Shown: piece after piece, positions 1 through 4,533 of the stretch | Layout of the letters: every line of letters begins with the position of its first letter | Position numbering within the stretch: position 1 is the first letter of the stretch | Assembly (NCBI GenBank): GCA_003152595.1 | Contig: PMAM01000287.1 | Location: 4,377-14,746, forward strand | Length of the DNA stretch: 10,370 nucleotides | Source of the DNA: Acidobacterium sp. | GTDB taxonomy: Bacteria; Acidobacteriota; Terriglobia; Terriglobales; Acidobacteriaceae | Reading direction: 5' to 3' | Made by a program: the position numbers and the translations under genes | Notes under the pieces: model-generated | Told to the model about the DNA's origin: nothing | Databases searched by the model: none | Seen by the model: only the letters and a program-made list of their open reading frames with translations

Positions 1-722
1 TCGGCGACCTGGACGTGGCGGGCGGCCGGCTCATCGAACGTCGAGCTGATGACCTCGCCCTTCACTGAGCGCTGCATGTCTGTGACTTCTTCCGGGCGCT
101 CGTCGATGAGCAATACGATGAGCACGATTTCCGGGTGATTGGTGGTGACGGAGTTAGCGATGGACTGCAACAGCATCGTCTTACCGGTGCGCGGAGGAGC
201 GACAATCAGGCCGCGCTGGCCTTTGCCGATCGGCGTCAGTATATCCATGACCCGGCCGCTGATGTTCTCGCGAACCGTCTCCATCTTGACGCGCTCCTGC
301 GGATAGAGCGGCGTGAGGTTGTCGAACAGGATCTTGTTGCGGGTTTCTTCCGGCGACTCGAAGTTGATGGCTTCGATCTTGACCAGCGCGAAGTATTTTT
401 CGCCTTCGTGGGGCGGACGGACGTTGCCGCTGATGGTGTCGCCGGTCTTCAGGTCAAACTTGCGGATCTGCGAGGGGGAGACGTAGATGTCGTCGGGGCC
501 GGGGAGGTAGTTGTAATCCGGGGAGCGCAGGAAGCCGTAGCCATCGGGAAGGATTTCCAGTACGCCTTCGGCGAAGATGTGCCCTTCTTTTTCGCTTTGC
601 GCCTGCAGGATCTTGAAGATCAGGTCCTGCTTGCGCAGGCCGCTGGAGCCGGGGATTTCAAGGGTGCGCGCGATGCGGCTGAGTTCAGTAATGTTTTTTT
701 CTTTGAGTTCTGCGATGGTCAT
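1..722 (-). CDS. rho: Transcription termination factor Rho, N-terminal 240 residues (cut by window edge)
   Basis: Rho is a hexameric RNA-dependent ATPase/helicase that ends transcription of untranslated RNA in the cytoplasm. The reading frame starts at the ATG at 720-722, preceded by AGGTGA a few bases upstream, and is open to the left edge. Residues 1-48 form the small helical N-terminal domain (TIAELKEKNITELSRIA). About 50-120 is the cold-shock-like RNA-binding domain, with GYGFLRSPDYNYLPGPDDIY and FDLKTGDTISG close to the E. coli protein. The Walker A motif APPRTGKT is at 175-182 (E. coli has APPKAGKT). LLIDERPEEVTDMQ at about 204-217 and STFDEPAARHVQVA at 227-240 are Rho signatures. Roughly 175 C-terminal residues lie outside the window. 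There is no long N-terminal insert of the kind seen in Actinobacteria. Identity is very secure; only the end is missing. Confidence 0.97.
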   Translation of the reverse strand, partial: MTIAELKEKNITELSRIARTLEIPGSSGLRKQDLIFKILQAQSEKEGHIFAEGVLEILPDGYGFLRSPDYNYLPGPDDIYVSPSQIRKFDLKTGDTISGNVRPPHEGEKYFALVKIEAINFESPEETRNKILFDNLTPLYPQERVKMETVRENISGRVMDILTPIGKGQRGLIVAPPRTGKTMLLQSIANSVTTNHPEIVLIVLLIDERPEEVTDMQRSVKGEVISSTFDEPAARHVQVA

Positions 723-863
723 CAGTCACCTGCGGTGAGCTTTCGAGGAGGGATTTTGAAGCGGGAAGGAGGAGTCAGAGGAGCGGGGTGTCAGGCTCTA
801 TGTTAACCGATGGAGGGAGAGGCGGAAGGCCACACGCCGCACCCGGGGCAGCGCACGCCGGCA

Positions 864-1094
864 CTAAGCGGCGCGGCGCTGCGGGTGCTGCGAGATGGCA
901 ACAGGTTCCTGACGAGCGACTGACGCGGCCGCCGCCGGGCTGGAATCCCGGAAGCGGACGAGCACGTCGTTCATTGTGTCCTGCAGCCGCGTATTGGGCT
1001 TGTGCAGCTTGCGGGTCGCCTTGGAAGCGAGCTGGCATAACTGATAACGATTGCTGACATGAGTGAGGGCACCAAAAATCAATTCTGAACGCAT
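864..1094 (-). CDS. Small conserved-looking protein, possible RNA polymerase omega-like subunit
   Basis: This 76-residue frame begins at ATG 1092-1094 behind a textbook ribosome binding site (AAGGAGAC, complement of 1101-1108, eight bases before the ATG from the AGGAG core), which argues for a real gene. The N-terminal 50 residues look folded and protein-like. The segment SNRYQLCQLASKATRKLHKP (about 14-33) resembles the NRF/NRY-x-L-x-x-x-A-x-x-A-R-x-x signature of RNA polymerase omega (RpoZ/Rpb6 family), followed by NTRLQDTMNDVLVRF. The C-terminal 25 residues are Ala/Arg/Gln-rich and probably disordered. It lies 141 bases upstream of rho on the same strand and could be co-transcribed with it. 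The omega assignment is a similarity judgement by eye: the length fits, but the acidic C-terminal part typical of omega is absent. A conserved acidobacterial protein of unknown role is the alternative. Confidence 0.72.
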   Translation of the reverse strand: MRSELIFGALTHVSNRYQLCQLASKATRKLHKPNTRLQDTMNDVLVRFRDSSPAAAASVARQEPVAISQHPQRRAA

Positions 1095-1391
1095 GAAAAT
1101 GTCTCCTTGCTTTTGACTAGTTTGTTGTCCGACCGCTTTCGATCACAGAAAAACCCTGAACCAATGCCGGCCCAAAGCAGGTTTCCTGGAAGAAGGGGAT
1201 CCCGGAAGCTACATAATTAGACGCACCAGCCGGGAATTTCGATCACCTTTTCCTCTTCTGAAAAACGTGCAAAGTGCGGATTCGTCTCTTTCAACTTGCC
1301 GAATCGTCGCCGAGTCGTGCAGAGGAGAGAGCGTGCGCTCTGGGAAGTGATTCCTCTTCTGCTAACCGGATTGCGATACAGGACGGCGGGT

Positions 1392-1430
1392 CCGGAAGGT
1401 CAAAATCAACAGTTTGAAAATACCTTCCGG
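1392..1430. repeat. Perfect 9-bp inverted repeat forming a bulged stem-loop
   Basis: CCGGAAGGT at 1392-1400 is exactly complementary to ACCTTCCGG at 1422-1430. Inside it, CAAA (1401-1404) can pair with TTTG (1413-1416), leaving an eight-base loop and a five-base bulge on one side. It is not followed directly by a T run; eight Ts begin 18 bases downstream, so it is a poor fit for an intrinsic terminator. It may be a protein-binding site or part of a structured RNA; the sequence does not decide. Confidence 0.6.
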
Positions 1431-1520
1431 CGGAAATCGGGTCAACCTTTTTTTTCATAGGGGGGTCACGACGGTTACCGAAAATGGGAATGACCGGATA
1501 ACCTATTGATCAGACGGTCA
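1398..1520. promoter_or_regulatory. Cluster of GGTCA/TGACC pentamers, possible operator region
   Basis: GGTCA occurs at 1398-1402, 1440-1444, 1464-1468 and 1516-1520, and its complement TGACC at 1491-1495: five copies in 123 bases, where about 0.2 are expected by chance with even base composition. One-mismatch versions lie at 1473-1477 (GGTTA) and 1499-1503 (TAACC). Repeated half-sites of this kind can be binding sites for a dimeric regulator. No adjacent gene start is recognisable, the nearest being at 1094 reading left, so the regulatory role is inference only. Confidence 0.25.
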
Positions 1521-1522
1521 TT
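1489..1522. repeat. Perfect 8-bp inverted repeat AATGACCG/CGGTCATT
   Basis: AATGACCG at 1489-1496 is complementary to CGGTCATT at 1515-1522 across an 18-base loop that contains TGATCA. Just to the left, CGGTTACCG (1472-1480) is a small palindrome, and GGTTA (1473-1477) can pair with TAACC (1499-1503), so alternative foldings are possible. No gene starts immediately next to it. Confidence 0.5.
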
Positions 1523-1625
1523 GGCAGGGGAGGATGATAATCAGGCCCGGTACCCGTCATCTTCCGCCGCTTCCAAAATCCATAGAGGCCTTACCGGAAA
1601 TCGCCAAAACGTTCAAAATGCAGCC

Positions 1626-1651
1626 AAAAAGAGCCTGCAAATGGAGGCTCT
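1626..1651 (-). terminator. Intrinsic terminator downstream of the permease remnant
   Basis: Read on the minus strand, AGAGCCT (1651-1645) pairs with AGGCTCT (1636-1630) around an eight-base loop and is followed at once by a run of Ts (complement of the A run 1626-1630). It lies about 60 bases after the stop codon of the remnant at 1708, the expected place for the original gene's terminator. It suggests that the end of the old operon has been kept although the gene is broken. Confidence 0.75.
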
Positions 1652-1673
1652 GACTGTCCATTTATGGGCAGTC
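1652..1673. repeat. Nine-pair hairpin abutting the terminator
   Basis: GACTGTCCA (1652-1660) and TGGGCAGTC (1665-1673) pair over nine positions with one mismatch (a T opposite G, which can wobble in the plus-strand transcript but is A opposite C in the minus-strand one), around the loop TTTA. It sits immediately 5' of the terminator stem when read on the minus strand. It could help protect the 3' end of the transcript or be a chance hairpin. Confidence 0.45.
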
Positions 1674-1707
1674 TCGCAAGGCGGGACGCCGATACCCCCC
1701 GAGACCG

Positions 1708-1983
1708 TTACTCATAGCGCAACGCTTCAATCGGATCGAGGTTGGCCGCCCGGACCGCCGGAATCATCCCGTTTACCAGCTCAACAACCCCCGGAATCAC
1801 CGTCGCCAGGAGCACCGAGAACGGGGATATCAACAGGCGGATGTCGGCATCGTGGGCATGCTGGGCGATCGCGCTGTAAAAGGTGATGCTGCCCACGCTG
1901 AACGAAACCAGATACGCCAGCAGGATTCCCAGTGCGCCGCCGGCTTCGGCGATCACCAGAGCTTCGGAGAGGAACTGGAAGAC
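1708..1983 (-). pseudogene. C-terminal remnant of a MacB/FtsX-type ABC transporter permease
   Basis: The frame ends in IPAVRAANLDPIEALRYE, the hallmark C-terminus of MacB-like (FtsX-domain) permeases, which act in the inner membrane with an ATPase partner. About 91 codons remain, carrying the motif FQFLSEALVIAEAGGALGIL and two hydrophobic segments that match the last two membrane helices of the domain. A full permease has about 400 residues or more. An in-frame TGA at 1984-1986 closes the frame, and none of the three minus-strand frames beyond it continues the family's usual GA-R-x-D region, so sequence homology stops abruptly near 1984. A GTG at 1954-1956 could start an 82-residue product, but it lies within a helix and has no clear ribosome site. 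No ATPase gene is adjacent. I read it as a relic of a deletion or recombination; a functional short membrane protein is unlikely. Confidence 0.82.
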
Positions 1984-2035
1984 TCAGAAACAGCCTCCGC
2001 CCGCTCCGCAGTTTCGAAGGAACCCGGAGAAGTTG

Positions 2036-2221
2036 CTACTTCGTAGGCGCCAGGGCCGCCTGCACCTGCTCGGCATTCGGCTCGGAAGCCTTTAGATATT
2101 CGCTCACGCGCTTGCGTTCTTCGGGCGGGATCAAGGGTACGAGGGTGAGAATGCGGCGCATCGTCGTCGCCGCGTCGTCCACCAGGTTCATAATGCGAAT
2201 GGCTTCGCCGGAAAGGGGCAT
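2036..2221 (-). CDS. Small hypothetical protein downstream of the carbonic anhydrase
   Basis: This 61-residue frame starts at ATG 2219-2221 and ends at a TAG at 2036-2038. The sequence is protein-like, with predicted helices (EAIRIMNLVDDAATTMRRIL, PPEERKRVSEYLKASEPN, AEQVQAAL), no signal peptide and no membrane segment. I do not recognise the family. The ribosome site is weak (GAGG, 14 bases upstream). The frame is the same as that of the carbonic anhydrase gene 81 bases upstream, and the intervening codons after that gene's TAG are open and also protein-like, so the true start could lie further upstream at a non-ATG codon. Co-transcription with the carbonic anhydrase is likely from strand and spacing. 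It could alternatively be a relic of a formerly longer protein. Confidence 0.45.
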   Translation of the reverse strand: MPLSGEAIRIMNLVDDAATTMRRILTLVPLIPPEERKRVSEYLKASEPNAEQVQAALAPTK

Positions 2222-2302
2222 AGGACCGTTGTTGACCTCACTGCTATTCTCCCCCGAGCCGGAGAGTTCGGTAAAGGGGAGCTCCAGCGCCGGAAGGCGC
2301 AG

Positions 2303-2863
2303 CTACTTCGCAATCTTCATCTCTTCGATGAATCCCCGGATGGGCGCGGGCCTGGACTCCTCGAGGTAGATCTTCGTGTAGTCGAGGTAATTCCGCGCGT
2401 ACATCAGGATGTCCTCGCGATCCTCCGAGGTGAGGTCGCGCCGGATCTTCCCCGGAACGCCGGCGACCAGCGATCGCGGAGGCACGATCATGCCTTCCGG
2501 GATCACAGCGCCAGCGGCGATGATCGAGCCTTCGCCGATACGCGCGTTGTTCAGGATCGTCGAGCCGATGCCGATGAGGCAGACGTCTTCGATGACGCAG
2601 CCGTGGACCGTGGCGTTGTGGCCGATGGTGACCCAGTCGCCGACGATCACCGGATATTTGTAGCGCTGCCCGTGCAGCACGGCGCAGTCCTGCACGTTGG
2701 AGTGGGCGCCGATGCGGATCGAGTGCACGTCGCCGCGAAGGACGGCGTTCATCCACACGCTGGAATGCTCGCCCAGGACAACGTCGCCGATGACCTGCGC
2801 GGAGAGGTCGACATAACAGGTGGCGGGGATGGTCGGCGTAACGCCCTGGTAGCTGCGGATCAT
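2303..2863 (-). CDS. Gamma-class carbonic anhydrase-like protein (left-handed beta-helix hexapeptide repeats)
   Basis: The 186-residue product belongs to the YrdA/PaaY/CaiE-like gamma carbonic anhydrase family, cytoplasmic trimers of left-handed beta-helices that bind zinc at subunit interfaces and in active members interconvert CO2 and bicarbonate. Hexapeptide repeats run from about 12 to 140 (VIGDVVLGEHSSVWMNAVLRGD, IRIGAHSNVQDCAVLHG, VIVGDWVTIGHNATVHGC, IGIGSTILNNARIGEGSIIAAGAVI). The three zinc histidines expected for the family are present: H64, H82 and H87. R43, D45 and Q58 match other conserved active-site positions. The acidic loop with proton-shuttling glutamates of the archaeal Cam enzyme is absent, as in CamH/YrdA types, so catalytic activity is likely but not certain. 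A C-terminal helical tail follows (LTSEDREDILMYARNYLDYT). The start is ATG 2861-2863 with a weak AGG upstream. It is divergent from the toxin-antitoxin pair. Confidence 0.92.
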   Translation of the reverse strand: MIRSYQGVTPTIPATCYVDLSAQVIGDVVLGEHSSVWMNAVLRGDVHSIRIGAHSNVQDCAVLHGQRYKYPVIVGDWVTIGHNATVHGCVIEDVCLIGIGSTILNNARIGEGSIIAAGAVIPEGMIVPPRSLVAGVPGKIRRDLTSEDREDILMYARNYLDYTKIYLEESRPAPIRGFIEEMKIAK

Positions 2864-2947
2864 GACCTAAGTTTAGCCCTGATGCGAATCGTCGATGTTG
2901 GAATCTGCGGGGCTTGATACCGTAAAACCATCTGTTCGTTGGGCGAT

Positions 2948-3133
2948 ATGAAAGTCCGTGATGTGATTCAGTTGATTGAACGGGATGGCTGGTACCTCGC
3001 TGCGCAAAGAGGAAGCCATCGTCAGTTCAAGCACCCATCAAAACCGGGCAAAGTCACGGTCGCCGGACACCCTTCGGTTGATATGGCCAAGGGAACGTAT
3101 AACAATATACTGAAGCAGGCGGGTCTCAAATGA
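2948..3133 (+). CDS. hicA: HicA family mRNA interferase toxin
   Basis: HicA is a small toxin with a double-stranded-RNA-binding fold that cleaves mRNA; it is held inactive by its partner HicB. The 61-residue product from ATG 2948 has the family's full pattern: MKVRDVIQLIERDGWYL, then RGSHRQFKHP with the catalytic histidine at position 24, then KVTVAGHPSVDMAKGT and the end NNILKQAGLK. Nothing seems missing, so it should be active. A TTG at 2939 would add three residues, but all family members I recall begin at MKV, so I chose the ATG; no strong ribosome site favours either. The stop overlaps the start of the next gene as ATGA, which couples toxin and antitoxin translation. The toxin-first order is normal for this family. 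Confidence 0.94.
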   Translation: MKVRDVIQLIERDGWYLAAQRGSHRQFKHPSKPGKVTVAGHPSVDMAKGTYNNILKQAGLK

Positions 3134-3345
3134 CGGGATACGCGGTCGTTTTCGAGAGAACTGACACCGGCTGGAGCGCTTACGCTCCCGATTTACCGGG
3201 GCTCGGCGTCGCCGGAGCGACCTTCGAGGAGACCGAGCAACTCATGCGGGAAGGGATCGAGTTCCACATCGAAGGTCTGCGGGCGGATGGAGAACCGGTT
3301 CCGGAACCGACAACCCGGGTCACCGAGATTTCAGTTCCGGCCTAA
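3130..3345 (+). CDS. hicB: HicB family antitoxin, short form without DNA-binding domain
   Basis: The 71-residue product is the antitoxin partner that binds HicA and blocks its catalytic site. It shows the degenerate RNase H-like fold of HicB/UPF0150: YAVVFERTDTGWSAYAPDLPGLGVAGATFEETEQLMREGIEFHIEGLRADGEPVPEP, with the typical PDLPG and A-T-x-E-E motifs and the I-E-x-H/L-x-x-L-R-x-x-G-x-x-x-P run. It ends about where this domain ends (IS-VPA), so the ribbon-helix-helix or HTH domain that longer HicB proteins use to bind the promoter is absent. Autoregulation would therefore need another mechanism. Its ATG 3130-3132 overlaps the toxin stop. The next gene, pheS, begins 84 bases downstream on the same strand. 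Confidence 0.93.
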   Translation: MTGYAVVFERTDTGWSAYAPDLPGLGVAGATFEETEQLMREGIEFHIEGLRADGEPVPEPTTRVTEISVPA

Positions 3346-3429
3346 GTTCCTCGCGGCCTCCCGGTGCCCTTCGGCACAGTCGATCCTTCGCCCTGTTCAC
3401 CCTCGCCCTGATTTATCCTCAAAAGAATC

Positions 3430-4533
3430 ATGCAGGAGAACGAGATTCCGCCGCTCGGCGGTTATAGCGACGCGGAGCTGGATCGGGCCTTTGCCGAGGT
3501 CGCACGCGAGGTCGAAAAAACCGCTGTCTCCCTCCACTCCGCTGAGGATAAAGAGCAGTTCCGGCTCGCCTGGCTCGGCCGCAAACAGGGCCGCCTCAAG
3601 CTGATCAGCGACGCCTGGCTGAAATCCGCGCCGCCGGAAGCGAAGAAGCAGATCGGCCAGCGCTTCAATGCGCTCAAGGCGGAGATCGAGCGGCTCCTGG
3701 AAATGGCCGGCGACGGCCCTGCCGCCAGTGAACTCGACGCCGAGGCCATCGACATCACCCTGCCTGGCACGCGCCGCAAGCTGGGAGCCGAACATCCGCT
3801 GATCAAAACCTGGAACGAGATCGTCTCCGTCTTTCAGCGCATGGGCTACTCGGTCGGCGTCGGGCCTGAGATCGAGACCGACTACTACAACTTCGAGTCG
3901 CTCAACTTTCCCCCCGGCCACCCCGCGCGCGACACGCAGGACACGCTCGTCGTCGCCGGCCAGGAGCGTAAGCCTCTGCGCGATCGCCTGCTGATGCGCA
4001 CCCACACCTCGCCCGTGCAGATTCGCACGATGGAGCAGCAGCCGCCGCCGCTGCGCATCGTCATCCCCGGCAAGGTCCACCGCAACGACGCGGCCGACGC
4101 GACGCACTACCCGATCTTCCACCAGGTGGAGGGCCTCTGCGTCGACACCAATATCACCTTCGGCGACCTCAAGGGCACGCTCGACTTCGCGATGAAGGCC
4201 TTCTTCGGCTCGAGCGTGAAGACGCGCTTCTTCCCGTCGTTCTTCCCCTTCACCGAACCCAGCGCCGACGTGCAGATCAGCTGCCCCTTCTGCGGCGGCT
4301 CGGGTTGCCGCAAGTGCAAGTACTCCGGCTGGATCGAATTGCTCGGCTGCGGCATGGTCGACCCCGCGGTCTTCGGATTCGTTCAGGGCAAACAACCCGG
4401 CTACGACCCGAAGAAGATCAGCGGCTTCGCCTTCGGGATGGGCATCGACCGCATTGCGATGATGAAGTACGGCATCGGGGATATTGGATTGCTCTACTCC
4501 GGTGATCTCCGCTTCCTGGAGCAATTCGCATGA
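3430..4533 (+). CDS. pheS: Phenylalanine--tRNA ligase alpha subunit
   Basis: PheS is the catalytic subunit of the cytoplasmic (alpha-beta)2 enzyme that attaches phenylalanine to tRNA-Phe. The 367-residue product has an N-terminal helical coiled-coil arm (about 10-95) that contacts tRNA, then the class II synthetase core: motif 1 HPLIKTWNEIVSVFQRMGY (122-140), the RTHTSPVQIRTM substrate loop (190-201), PGKVHRNDAADATHYPIFHQVEGL (213-236), motif 2 around FFPSFFPFTEPSADV (267-281) and motif 3 GFAFGMGIDRIAMMKYGI (332-349). Cysteines C285, C288, C293 and C296 form a CxxC-x4-CxxC cluster within the core, a pattern known in several bacterial PheS proteins. The chosen ATG at 3430 has no visible Shine-Dalgarno sequence, but the N-terminus IPPLGGYSDAELDRAFAE looks family-typical and the frame has no better start. 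The stop overlaps pheT as ATGA. Confidence 0.97.
   Translation: MQENEIPPLGGYSDAELDRAFAEVAREVEKTAVSLHSAEDKEQFRLAWLGRKQGRLKLISDAWLKSAPPEAKKQIGQRFNALKAEIERLLEMAGDGPAASELDAEAIDITLPGTRRKLGAEHPLIKTWNEIVSVFQRMGYSVGVGPEIETDYYNFESLNFPPGHPARDTQDTLVVAGQERKPLRDRLLMRTHTSPVQIRTMEQQPPPLRIVIPGKVHRNDAADATHYPIFHQVEGLCVDTNITFGDLKGTLDFAMKAFFGSSVKTRFFPSFFPFTEPSADVQISCPFCGGSGCRKCKYSGWIELLGCGMVDPAVFGFVQGKQPGYDPKKISGFAFGMGIDRIAMMKYGIGDIGLLYSGDLRFLEQFA

Larger units (their letters stand above)
1095..1625. other. Gene-poor intergenic stretch with several inverted repeats
   Basis: No coding frame here has a credible start, ribosome site or protein-like composition. The plus-strand frame starting at 1506 is Pro/Ser/Arg-rich and runs into the antisense of a permease remnant, so I do not call it. 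What the stretch holds is structure: an inverted repeat TCCCGG/CCGGGA at 1200-1205 and 1230-1235, a perfect AGAGCG-TG-CGCTCT palindrome at 1328-1341, a 9-bp inverted repeat at 1392-1430, an eight-T run at 1448-1455, an 8-bp inverted repeat at 1489-1522, and a cluster of GGTCA pentamers between 1398 and 1520. The promoter of the minus-strand gene starting at 1094 should lie near its left end, but I see no convincing -35/-10 pair. Confidence 0.6.

Noticed and set aside
1137..1361. Direct repeats TTTCGATCAC (1137, 1237) and TTCCTCTTCTG (1250, 1351) spaced 100-101 bases
   Set aside because: The equal spacing suggested a tandem duplication, but the flanking bases do not align between the units, so chance is more likely.
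1506..1886. Plus-strand ORF of 126 codons over the gene-poor stretch
   Set aside because: No ribosome site, Pro/Ser/Arg-rich translation, and its second half is antisense to the recognisable permease remnant.
1932..2369. Plus-strand ORF of 145 codons opposite the small unknown ORF
   Set aside because: Arg/Ser-rich composition with no ribosome site; it spans the end of the carbonic anhydrase gene antisense.
3364..3377. Hairpin GTGCC-CTTC-GGCAC between hicB and pheS as a terminator or tRNA-sensing leader
   Set aside because: Only five pairs, no T run after it, and no T-box or attenuator peptide with Phe codons can be seen.
3397..4524. Long minus-strand ORF of 375 codons opposite pheS
   Set aside because: It is an antisense shadow produced by GC-rich codon bias; its translation is Ala/Arg/Glu/Gly/Val-rich with no family motif, while pheS on the other strand is certain.
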